DNA of 43,178 nucleotides. It comes from Candidatus Gastranaerophilales bacterium (GTDB taxonomy: Bacteria; Cyanobacteriota; Vampirovibrionia; Gastranaerophilales; Gastranaerophilaceae). Both the position numbers and the translations under genes were made by a program. Below the pieces are notes generated by a model. It had not been told where the DNA came from and searched no databases. It was given only the letters and a program-made list of their open reading frames with translations. The stretch lies in assembly GCA_944324475.1 (NCBI GenBank), contig CALUWK010000012.1:1-43178 (forward strand). Reading direction: 5' to 3'. Every line of letters starts with the position of its first letter. The first letter of the stretch is position 1. Shown here piece after piece: positions 8,463 to 15,700 of the stretch.

Positions 8463-9920
8463 TTATCTAATATCACCATGAATTTTTACTTTTGATTTAT
8501 CAATTTGCATTGACCAATCTTTTCTGACATCTCCGAATATTTCTTTTATTTTTCCTAAATTTTTCAATTTGCTTTTTTTGAAGTTTACATTTCCAAAAAT
8601 CACGCTAAGTTCCCCTGTGTCAACAACTTCGCTTTCGGAGAAATCTGTGTCACCCATTATTTTTTTCAGATTTTTTAGTGTCTTTATTTTAGATTTTGAA
8701 AAACATGCGCCGCCTTCAATACTTTCAAGTTTTTCGCCTATGTCTTCGAGGTTTTCGCCTGTTAAATACGCATAACCCCCTATTCTTTCTATATCTTGCA
8801 AACTTTCTAAGGAGGATTTTGTAAAAATGGCATTTCCTGAAATTTCTGCAACATTTTCAATTAAAATGTTTTCATCAATTCCCAAATCTGAGAAAGATAT
8901 ATCCATAGAAGGCTGCCTGTATTCTGATAATATTTTTTTGCCGTCTGTTCTATATGTTGTAGTTATACCAAAATATTTAAGTATTTTTTCTGCGTCTTGA
9001 TTAATTATAAATTCGCAAATGTCTTTAATGATTTTTATTTTTTCATTTCTTATTCTTTTGGCATTTTGAACTCGATTAATATTGTCGTCAAGGTTATTTT
9101 CATTAATAAATTTTTCTATTTGTTCTATATATTTATCTGGAATTTTATTGTCATTTTTAGGGCCTTGTATCTCGTCAATTACACCATTCGTTGCTTTGAT
9201 GCAGATTCTTGGTTTATCATTTTCCATGAGTATATAAAAATCGCTATTTGCGATATAATCCTCTGTTTTTTCGCTTTTTGTGCACCATGTTGATACGCTC
9301 AGGCATTGTAGTTTTTTCATATTTTCATAAGCATTTTTTAAATCTTTTTTTGCAGACGGAATTTCAACCCAACCATTACTTGGAATTTCATAGTATTTTT
9401 TCATGTTTGAACTGTATACTTTGAAAAAGTCAAATTTTGCTTTCGGATTTTGTTTAAGCATGGCTTGTATTTCTAAAATTGTATTATTTAGTACATCTTG
9501 ATCACAAACAAATGGTATATTTTCATTCGTTGGTGTCAATCCTTTTACTAAAAAGGCAAAAATGATTAATTTTAGGGCGGGATTTTGTGTATATTCATCT
9601 TGATCTAAATGTCTTTTCCATGAATTTAGATATTTTTCTCTTGCAAGAGTTGTTCTTGTGTCTCTTGCGGGATATTCCTTTTGTGCCAATTCTTCATATT
9701 TTGCCTCTACCCAAGCATAAAAATCATTGATAGATTTAAATTTTTCAATAGGTATTTTAAAAATATTAACGCAAGCTAGATTAAATTCCTTGAATGCGCT
9801 TCTTTTCATAGCCCCAAATGAAACAGTGTCTGCCTGAATATTTTTTAAATTAGGCTTTTGAACTTGTTTTATTTTGGTATGATTTTGTTGATTAAAAAAA
9901 TTTATCGGTAACATCTTCAT
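8463..9920 (-). CDS. uncharacterised protein with C-terminal LRR-like repeats
   Basis: The 485-residue product has no function I can name. After a short leader containing DTVSFGAMKR there is a helical domain (about residues 30-190). Next comes a conserved-looking core with LSVSTWCTKSE, FYILMENDKPRICIK and IDEIQGPKND, a pattern I associate with uncharacterised proteins of gut bacteria and phages. The last 150 residues are 20-22-residue repeats of the form L..I..I.G...F..S.., as in SLESLQDIERIGG and SKLKNLGKIKEIFGD, which should form an LRR-like or beta-solenoid stack. No signal peptide or membrane span is evident. A TTG at 9956 would add 12 residues; ATG 9920 is preferred, though neither has a good ribosome binding site. 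Confidence 0.72.
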   Translation of the reverse strand: MKMLPINFFNQQNHTKIKQVQKPNLKNIQADTVSFGAMKRSAFKEFNLACVNIFKIPIEKFKSINDFYAWVEAKYEELAQKEYPARDTRTTLAREKYLNSWKRHLDQDEYTQNPALKLIIFAFLVKGLTPTNENIPFVCDQDVLNNTILEIQAMLKQNPKAKFDFFKVYSSNMKKYYEIPSNGWVEIPSAKKDLKNAYENMKKLQCLSVSTWCTKSEKTEDYIANSDFYILMENDKPRICIKATNGVIDEIQGPKNDNKIPDKYIEQIEKFINENNLDDNINRVQNAKRIRNEKIKIIKDICEFIINQDAEKILKYFGITTTYRTDGKKILSEYRQPSMDISFSDLGIDENILIENVAEISGNAIFTKSSLESLQDIERIGGYAYLTGENLEDIGEKLESIEGGACFSKSKIKTLKNLKKIMGDTDFSESEVVDTGELSVIFGNVNFKKSKLKNLGKIKEIFGDVRKDWSMQIDKSKVKIHGDIR

Positions 9921-9965
9921 ATTTTTATAAAACCTGAAAAAAAATAAATTTGCCAATATCTAAAT

Positions 9966-9994
9966 TTGACACTTATATATAATGATTGTATACT
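9966..9994 (+). promoter_or_regulatory. promoter for the first pilin-like variable protein
   Basis: TTGACA (9966-9971), 17-bp spacer, TATACT (9989-9994): near consensus. The transcript would start near 10001, with a 50-nt leader. Confidence 0.7.
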
Positions 9995-10050
9995 CTTGTT
10001 GTCTGATCAAAACACAAAAATATTATTTTTAGGAATTTAGAGATTTTATT

Positions 10051-12120
10051 ATGTTACAAAACACAAAAAATGTTCTTTTGAACTGCTATAGAAAGCTTTT
10101 TGCCTTCTCTTTAATCGAACTTGGCATAAGTTTTATTACCATAGCTATTTTACTTGCAGCATTTTCTCCTGTAATATCAAAAAAACTTGCTTCTTCTGCT
10201 ACTTCTTCATCTGGAGGGTCTTCTGGTGGTGTAACATATAAATGTTCAACACTTTTTCCTGATTCAGACGGAGCTTGCATGCTATGCACAAAAAACCCTA
10301 AAAAATGTATCATGTGTTCAAAAACATGTCCTTCTGGTGAATATAAAAATGTATTTGAATGTAAATGTGAATCTTGTTCAACTAAACATTCTGATTCTCA
10401 TTGTGTAAATTGCGATGAAAATTCTTGCTTTGGATGTTCAGACGGGTATAGTCTTGATTCTAATAAAAAATGTATCATATGTCCTGCTGGAAGTTATTGT
10501 ATTGATGGCACAGTAAAAAAATGTCCGATAGGTACTTATTCAACAGGTGGAGCAACAGCTTGCGTACCTTGTTCTTCTGGCACAATGTCTCAAGAAGGAG
10601 CAACAAGTTGCTCATCTTGTTCGGATATATATGCAAATTGTTTATCTTGTGATTCATCTGGATGCAGCGCTTGTGAATCCGGGTATAAACTTGTAGACGG
10701 CAGGTGTCAATCAGATAGTCTTTGTCCTCCTAAGACATTGCAAATTGTTTTGAGCGATAAAATTTTATGTATTACACAATATAATATTGGTGATCAGCCA
10801 GAATTTCCTCTATCTTCTCCAGCAGTAACTGGACCACTTGATCATCCTGAAAATGGATGTTATTCATGCTGTTGGCAAGGCAAGACCGCATCTTCTTGTG
10901 ATTCTGCAAATGGGGGTTATAGTGGATGTAATAGGACGGTATGTACTCAAAGAGGAGCATTTAATGCATGTAAAAATTTAAACTATGCAGGTTTAACCTG
11001 GAGGTTACCATACGAAAGTGAACTTGATGCTATAGATGTGGCTAATTATTCTGTTAATAAGGGTGTAAATGGTTTGATGTTATGTAATTCAAAAGCTGAT
11101 TATGGTTCTGCATTGTGTAGTGATAATGAAACTTTTTGCAGGGCTAATGGTTCTTATAGATGTAGCCCAAGTGGGATATGGACAAATAGTTATCCTTCTG
11201 GTCTTGGTAATGATTATATCTACCGTGGTAGTTTAGCTGGTGGTAATTGGAATGTATCTTATACAAATGGAACTGGAAATGGCCTTTCTGTTCGTTGTGT
11301 AGCTTCAATAGATATGGGATCATGTGCAGACCGGTTTGGTCTGAATTGTACTGATTGTACTACTACCGGCTGTACAGGTTGTTCGGAAGGATATGCTCTT
11401 GTAGACAATCTATGTGTGCTAAAACCTGTTTGTAAAGATGTATTTGGTGAGAGCTGTGCTGAATGTTCTTATTTTAGTTGCACTTTATGTGAAGATGGTT
11501 ATAAATTTGTTGATGGTCAGTGCCTTGTACCAACATGTCCAGCGAACACTATTAAAATCACAGTTAGTGGCAAAGACCTCTGTGTAACTCAATATAACAT
11601 GGGAGATAAAACTGAATTTCCAGTTAACGCCTTTAGTGGTGTTACTGTAGTTCCAACAAATTCAAATTGCAGCGCATATGCTTGCTGCTGGCAGGGTCAG
11701 ACTGCATCTCCTTGCAATTCAGATAATGGTGGTTATAGCGGATGTAATAGAACTGTATGCACTCAATATGCTGCTGAAATTATATGTGACAACTTAAATT
11801 ATGGTGGTATGACCTGGAGACTACCTACTAAAGCTGAACTTGCTGGATTTGATCCAGATACATATTCAAAAAACTTAGGTACTAGTGGTCTTATGTTGTG
11901 TGACTACGATTCTGGTTACGGTTCAGCTCAATGCAACGGTTACAGTGTTTGCGTCGGCGACTCCAGTGATATCTGCAGACCGGACAAGGTATGGAGTAGT
12001 ACACTTTATTATAGTTGGAGTGGGAATGCTTACAACTACTACTTGGATTCGGGGTCATGGAGTGAGACTTTCAGCTATGGAAAGTACGCCTCTTCCGTTC
12101 GTTGTGTCAGTGAGTTATAA
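10051..12120 (+). CDS. pilin-like, cysteine-rich surface protein with C-terminal hypervariable lectin-like module (protein 1)
   Basis: This 689-residue protein opens with a type IV prepilin signal: basic leader, cleavage after Ala18, Phe19 as +1, Glu23 as +5, and a hydrophobic helix to residue 40 (FSLIELGISF...). Residues about 65-225 are rich in CxxC pairs, furin/GCC2-GCC3-like. Two lectin-like modules follow (about 226-420 and 505-689). Each contains C(I/V)TQYN.GD, CCWQG.TA, GGYSGCNRT, WRLP..(S/A)EL and ends SVRCV, which fits the FISUMP/DUF1566 type of C-type-lectin-like fold. Residues 618-687 of module 2 form a variable region (see that feature); module 1 has diverged at the DNA level. It would be exported by the type IV pilus or pseudopilin route and shown at the surface. 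It has its own promoter and terminator. Ligand unknown. Confidence 0.87.
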   Translation: MLQNTKNVLLNCYRKLFAFSLIELGISFITIAILLAAFSPVISKKLASSATSSSGGSSGGVTYKCSTLFPDSDGACMLCTKNPKKCIMCSKTCPSGEYKNVFECKCESCSTKHSDSHCVNCDENSCFGCSDGYSLDSNKKCIICPAGSYCIDGTVKKCPIGTYSTGGATACVPCSSGTMSQEGATSCSSCSDIYANCLSCDSSGCSACESGYKLVDGRCQSDSLCPPKTLQIVLSDKILCITQYNIGDQPEFPLSSPAVTGPLDHPENGCYSCCWQGKTASSCDSANGGYSGCNRTVCTQRGAFNACKNLNYAGLTWRLPYESELDAIDVANYSVNKGVNGLMLCNSKADYGSALCSDNETFCRANGSYRCSPSGIWTNSYPSGLGNDYIYRGSLAGGNWNVSYTNGTGNGLSVRCVASIDMGSCADRFGLNCTDCTTTGCTGCSEGYALVDNLCVLKPVCKDVFGESCAECSYFSCTLCEDGYKFVDGQCLVPTCPANTIKITVSGKDLCVTQYNMGDKTEFPVNAFSGVTVVPTNSNCSAYACCWQGQTASPCNSDNGGYSGCNRTVCTQYAAEIICDNLNYGGMTWRLPTKAELAGFDPDTYSKNLGTSGLMLCDYDSGYGSAQCNGYSVCVGDSSDICRPDKVWSSTLYYSWSGNAYNYYLDSGSWSETFSYGKYASSVRCVSEL
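11902..12111 (+). other. DGR-type variable region, protein 1 module 2
   Basis: This 210-bp segment aligns with the three variable regions of protein 2, with two extra codons. Anchors such as GTATGGAGTAGT and TCGGGGTCATGG are identical in all four, while first and second positions of intervening codons differ. It ends CGTTGTGTCAGT just before the stop codon. The mutagenesis origin is inferred; no template repeat is in the window. Confidence 0.75.
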
Positions 12121-12252
12121 CAATGAAGTGTCAATACTTTAGTCATTTTACAATTTAATACTTTTTATAAAAATGTAGGAAGTAAAAATAGAAAGGAGAA
12201 AAACAAAAAGAAAAAAAATCTAATTCCAAATATTAATAAATCATTCGTTTAT
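12100..12252 (+). repeat. 3'-flank repeat, copy 1
   Basis: A 153-bp sequence starting in the last codons of protein 1 and running through its 3' untranslated region. It is identical to 15515-15666 except for one extra A in an A-tract. It includes a palindromic GTTATAAC around the stop codon and a TTTTTATAAAAA palindrome. Confidence 0.97.
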
Positions 12253-12256
12253 TATT

Positions 12257-12280
12257 GGAGTATTCATACTCCATTTTTTT
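12257..12280 (+). terminator. intrinsic terminator of protein 1 gene
   Basis: GGAGTA-TTCA-TACTCC hairpin followed by ATTTTTTTA, directly after the 3'-flank repeat. Confidence 0.85.
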
Positions 12281-12286
12281 ATTATC

Positions 12287-12315
12287 TTGACTTTGGTTGA
12301 TAATTTATGTAGACT
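12287..12315 (+). promoter_or_regulatory. promoter for the second pilin-like variable protein
   Basis: TTGACT (12287-12292), 17-bp spacer, TAGACT (12310-12315), immediately after the terminator of protein 1. If it is used, translation cannot begin at the upstream in-frame TTG (12287), which lies in the -35 box. Confidence 0.5.
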
Positions 12316-12388
12316 GTTTAGTAGATTATTTAATCAAAACACTTTAAATTTGTGCGCAATTTTGGTATTGTGCGCAGTGGAGATATCT

Positions 12389-15300
12389 TTGAAAAATACT
12401 TGTGGACTTTTAAAGAAAGCTGGCTGTTTTAGCGGATATTCGCTTGTTGAATTGTGCGTGGGATTTATAGTGATGTCTGTATTGCTTGCTGCTTTAAGTC
12501 CTGTGATTTCAAAAAGAATCGTATCGTCTGTGGTTGGTGGTGAAAAGGAATTATCTATTTCTTGTGATGAGCTTTTTCCTGAGGCAGAAGGTCACTGTGC
12601 AATATGTTATAAAAGCCCCAAGGAGTGCTTATTTTGCTCAAGAATTTGTGCTAGCGGTTACCTTAAAGACACTGGAGAGTGCGTTTGCAAAACTTGCAAA
12701 AGCGTCTATCATGATGAACATTGTTCAAGATGTGATGAAAATAGTTGTCTTGCTTGTGATGATGGGTATTATTTAGATGATAAAAACAAGTGTATTCCTT
12801 GTCCTGCGGGCTCATATTGTCATCAAGTTTTGGGTAATTCGGTAATTAAGCAATGTCAAAAGGGATACGCTGCTCCAAATGAAGGAATGAGCGCATGTTT
12901 ACCTTGTGAAAAATCATCAAATACAACTGCAGGCTCTGTTGCGGTTAATGAAGGCTCTGAAGCTTGTGTAACTTGTTTAGATGGCAATTATGCTTCAAGT
13001 TCGGCACAAAGTACAGCTTGTGAGTCTTGCCCTAAGGGATATTATTGTCCTGGCGGATTGCTCATCCCTTGTGCTAAGGGTTATTCAAATAACTCAGAGG
13101 GTCAAACTTCCTGTGTTGCTTGTAAGAAATCTGATGAAACCACTACGGGTACTGTTGCAGTCAGTGAGTCTAGTCAAACCTGCAGCAAATGTATAGATGG
13201 CACTTATGCTGCTTCTGATGCACAAGGTATTGCCTGCGGAAGTTGTCCTGCTGGATATTATTGTCCTGATGGTAAAATTATAAAATGTCCGGCCGGAAAG
13301 TATTCAACTGGCGGGGCAAAAGAGTGTACTTTATGTCCTGCAGGTAGCTATTCTGCTGCTGGAGCTTCAAGCTGCAGTACATGTGCTGCAGGTAGCTATT
13401 CTGCTGCTGGGGCTTCAAGTTGCAGTGCATGCGCTAGCGGTACTACATCTGCAAGTGGAGCTGCGTCGTGTTCTGCCTGTTCTAGTTTTTTCTCTAATTG
13501 CACTAGTTGTACTGCTACTGCTTGTACTGCCTGCAAATCAGGGTATAAGCTTGTTAATGGAAGATGTGAAATAGATAATCCATGTCCTGCGAACACTATT
13601 TATGTTAATGCAGATGGCAAAGACCTCTGTGTAACTCAATATAACATGGGTGATAAAACTGAATTTCCAGTAAATGTCTCAGGTGTCTCTGTAGTTTCAA
13701 CTCGTACAGATTGCAGCGCAAATGCCTGCTGCTGGCAGGGTCAGACTGCAGCTTGCGATTCAATTAATGGCGGCTATAGTGGATGTAATAGAACTGTATG
13801 CACACATTACGCTGCTGAAATTATATGTAATAGTTTAAATTACTATGGTTTAAGCTGGAGATTACCTACTAAAGATGAACTTGCAGGATTTAGCCCAACT
13901 ACATATTCAATAAATATAGGAACAAGTGGCCTTATGTTGTGTGACTACCTTTCTGGTTACGGTTCTGTTCAGTGCCTTACTTACCTTGGTTGCAATGGTT
14001 CCTACAATGGTGGCTGCTTCCCGTACATCGTATGGAGTAGTACACTTTATAGTAGCTCTGGCGCTTACCGCTACGAATTGAATTCGGGGTCATGGAGTCA
14101 GTATTACAACGATAGGCGATTCCCTTTTTCCGTACGTTGTGTCAGTCCCATAGGTGAAAAAACCTGCAAAGACACCTTTGGCAACGGTTGCGTTGAATGT
14201 TCATCATCTGCATGCACACGTTGTATGGATGGATACACCTTAAAAAATGGCAAATGTGTCGTGGCGCCAACATGTCCTGCGAACACTATTTATGTTAATG
14301 CTAATGGCAAAGACCTTTGTGTTACCCAATATAACATGGGAGATAAAACCGAATTTCCAGTCAATGTCTCAGGTGTCACTGTAGTTTCAACTAATACAGA
14401 ATGCAGCGCAAATGCCTGCTGCTGGCAGGGTAAAACAGCTGAATCTTGCAATTCAGAAAATGGTGGTTACAGCGGATGTAATAGAACTCAATGCACACAT
14501 TACGCAGCAGAAATTATATGTAACAATTTAAATTATGGTGGTATGAGCTGGAGATTACCTACTAGAGATGAACTTAGTGGTTTTTATCCAACATATTCAA
14601 AAGATAAAGGTGCTAGTGGTCTTATGTTGTGTAACTACAATTCTGGTTACGGTTCTCCTCAATGCGGCAAGTACAATGTTTGCGACGGCTCCTTCAATGG
14701 TAACTGCTACCCGAGCTACGTATGGAGTAGTGCACTTTCTAGTAGCTCTTACGCTTACTACTACCGCTTGGATTCGGGGTCATGGCTTTGGAGTAGCTGC
14801 AATAGACGGCGCGTCCTTTCCGTACGTTGTGTCAGTCCCTTAGGTGAAAATACCTGCAAAGACACCTTTGGCAACGGTTGCGTTGAATGTTCATCATCTG
14901 CATGCACTCGTTGTATGGATGGATACACCTTAAAAAATGGCAAATGTGTCGTGGTGCCAACATGTCCAGCAAACACTGTTAAAATCACAGTTAGTGGCAA
15001 AGACCTTTGTGTAACTCAATATAACATGGGGGATAAACCAGAGTTTCCCGTTAACGTCTCTGGTGTTAAAGTAGTTTCAACTAATTCATATTGCAGCGCT
15101 AATGCCTGCTGCTGGCAGGGTAAGACTGCTGATCCTTGCGATTCAGATAATGGCGGTTACAGCGGATGTAATAGAACTCAATGCACACAATACGCTGCTG
15201 AAATTATATGTAACAACCTAAATTATGGTGGTATGAGCTGGAGATTACCTACTAAAGATGAACTTAAAGGTTTTTATCCAACATATTCAAAAAATGTAGG

Positions 15301-15535
15301 AACAAGTGGCCTTATGTTGTGTGACCACAGTTCTGGTTACGGTTCAGCTCAATGCAGCAATTACGATGTTTGCTACGGCTCCCGCGATGGTTACTGCCGC
15401 CCGTACTATGTATGGAGTAGTACACTCGATGGTAGTTCTAGTGCTATTGAGTACAGCTTGGGTTCGGGGTCATGGTACTCGGATTCCTATATTAGGCGTG
15501 TTGCAGATTCCGTACGTTGTGTCAGTGAGTTATAA
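12389..15535 (+). CDS. pilin-like, cysteine-rich surface protein with three hypervariable lectin-like modules (protein 2)
   Basis: This 1048-residue paralogue of protein 1 has a prepilin signal with cleavage after Gly16, Tyr17 as +1, Glu21 as +5 and a hydrophobic helix to about residue 37. I chose TTG 12389 because GGAG (12379-12382) is 6 nt upstream and it gives a normal short prepilin leader; the longer frame from 12287 overlaps a promoter. Residues about 50-395 hold many CxxC pairs and GCC2/GCC3-like repeats (CPAGSYSAAGASSCS). Three 230-residue units follow, each with a Cys-rich linker (CxxCSSSACTRC.DGY) and a lectin-like module (CVTQYNMGDK, CCWQGKTA, WRLPT.DEL, SVRCVS). The variable stretches are residues 519-586, 749-816 and 979-1046. 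It would be a surface adhesin or receptor displayed by a pilus-like system; ligand unknown. Confidence 0.87.
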   Translation: MKNTCGLLKKAGCFSGYSLVELCVGFIVMSVLLAALSPVISKRIVSSVVGGEKELSISCDELFPEAEGHCAICYKSPKECLFCSRICASGYLKDTGECVCKTCKSVYHDEHCSRCDENSCLACDDGYYLDDKNKCIPCPAGSYCHQVLGNSVIKQCQKGYAAPNEGMSACLPCEKSSNTTAGSVAVNEGSEACVTCLDGNYASSSAQSTACESCPKGYYCPGGLLIPCAKGYSNNSEGQTSCVACKKSDETTTGTVAVSESSQTCSKCIDGTYAASDAQGIACGSCPAGYYCPDGKIIKCPAGKYSTGGAKECTLCPAGSYSAAGASSCSTCAAGSYSAAGASSCSACASGTTSASGAASCSACSSFFSNCTSCTATACTACKSGYKLVNGRCEIDNPCPANTIYVNADGKDLCVTQYNMGDKTEFPVNVSGVSVVSTRTDCSANACCWQGQTAACDSINGGYSGCNRTVCTHYAAEIICNSLNYYGLSWRLPTKDELAGFSPTTYSINIGTSGLMLCDYLSGYGSVQCLTYLGCNGSYNGGCFPYIVWSSTLYSSSGAYRYELNSGSWSQYYNDRRFPFSVRCVSPIGEKTCKDTFGNGCVECSSSACTRCMDGYTLKNGKCVVAPTCPANTIYVNANGKDLCVTQYNMGDKTEFPVNVSGVTVVSTNTECSANACCWQGKTAESCNSENGGYSGCNRTQCTHYAAEIICNNLNYGGMSWRLPTRDELSGFYPTYSKDKGASGLMLCNYNSGYGSPQCGKYNVCDGSFNGNCYPSYVWSSALSSSSYAYYYRLDSGSWLWSSCNRRRVLSVRCVSPLGENTCKDTFGNGCVECSSSACTRCMDGYTLKNGKCVVVPTCPANTVKITVSGKDLCVTQYNMGDKPEFPVNVSGVKVVSTNSYCSANACCWQGKTADPCDSDNGGYSGCNRTQCTQYAAEIICNNLNYGGMSWRLPTKDELKGFYPTYSKNVGTSGLMLCDHSSGYGSAQCSNYDVCYGSRDGYCRPYYVWSSTLDGSSSAIEYSLGSGSWYSDSYIRRVADSVRCVSEL
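13334..13477 (+). repeat. 48-bp tandem repeat (three units) in protein 2
   Basis: Three consecutive 48-bp units at 13334, 13382 and 13430, each coding 16 residues of the form C(P/A)AGSYSAAGASSCS(T/A). Units 1 and 2 are nearly identical and unit 3 is diverged. This is a GCC2/GCC3-like stalk that can change in length by slippage. Confidence 0.85.
13943..14146 (+). other. DGR-type variable region, protein 2 module 1
   Basis: A 68-codon segment aligned without gaps to the other two in this gene. Variable codons include CTT, AAT, TAC, GGC and TTC where other copies have AAT, GAC/TAC, TTC/CGC, AAC/TAC and TAC/CGC. The third base is mostly kept. It ends TCCGTACGTTGTGTCAGT, as in modules 2 and 3. 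Confidence 0.7.
14633..14836 (+). other. DGR-type variable region, protein 2 module 2
   Basis: Same 68-codon layout and identical anchors as module 1, with different residues at the variable sites. The downstream linker (after GTCAGT) is the repeat-unit linker and not the 3' flank. Confidence 0.7.
15323..15526 (+). other. DGR-type variable region, protein 2 module 3
   Basis: Terminal copy, next to the stop codon and the conserved 3' flank, the usual position of a DGR target. It shares TCAGCTCAATGC with protein 1 just inside its 5' edge. Higher G/C content than the surrounding gene fits replacement of template A by other bases. Confidence 0.75.
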
Positions 15536-15666
15536 CAATGAAGTGTCAATACTTTAGTCATTTTACAATTTAATACTTTTTATAAAAATGTAGGAAGTAA
15601 AAATAGAAAGGAGAAAAACAAAAAGAAAAAAATCTAATTCCAAATATTAATAAATCATTCGTTTAT
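15515..15666 (+). repeat. 3'-flank repeat, copy 2
   Basis: A 152-bp copy of 12100-12252 with a single-base deletion in an A-tract. It covers the last codons, the stop and the 3' untranslated region of protein 2. The terminators that follow the two copies are different in sequence. Confidence 0.97.
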
Positions 15667-15675
15667 AACAGTATA

Positions 15676-15698
15676 GGAGCATTATTGCTCCCTTTTTA
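15676..15698 (+). terminator. intrinsic terminator of protein 2 gene
   Basis: GGAGCA-TTAT-TGCTCC hairpin followed by CTTTTTAC on the plus strand; there is no T-run on the reverse strand, so it serves protein 2 and not the rml operon. Confidence 0.8.
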
Positions 15699-15700
15699 CA

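Larger units (their letters stand above)
13457..15526 (+). repeat. three 690-bp tandem units in protein 2
   Basis: The variable regions start at 13943, 14633 and 15323, an exact period of 690 bp (230 codons). Units 14147-14836 and 14837-15526 share most of their bases, including the linker GTGTTACCCAATATAACATG-type blocks; the first unit (13457-14146) has a more diverged linker. Differences are concentrated in the variable regions. Confidence 0.9.

Noticed and set aside
12287-12388. Upstream TTG start for protein 2 adding 34 residues
   Set aside because: It overlaps a good promoter and gives an overlong prepilin leader; TTG 12389 has a ribosome binding site.
13334-15526. CRISPR array
   Set aside because: Repeats are coding, in-frame, adjacent without spacers, and of the wrong size.
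13457-15526. Repeat units as an assembly artefact
   Set aside because: The units differ at many dispersed variable sites in a structured pattern, so they are not a duplicated read block.
13383-15557. Alternative-frame long ORFs within the repeat gene
   Set aside because: They recur at the module period because the DNA repeats; the pilin-like frame explains the conserved Cys and WRLP motifs.
10001-15700. Mobile element or prophage around the variable genes
   Set aside because: No transposase, integrase, inverted terminal repeats or target-site duplication is visible.
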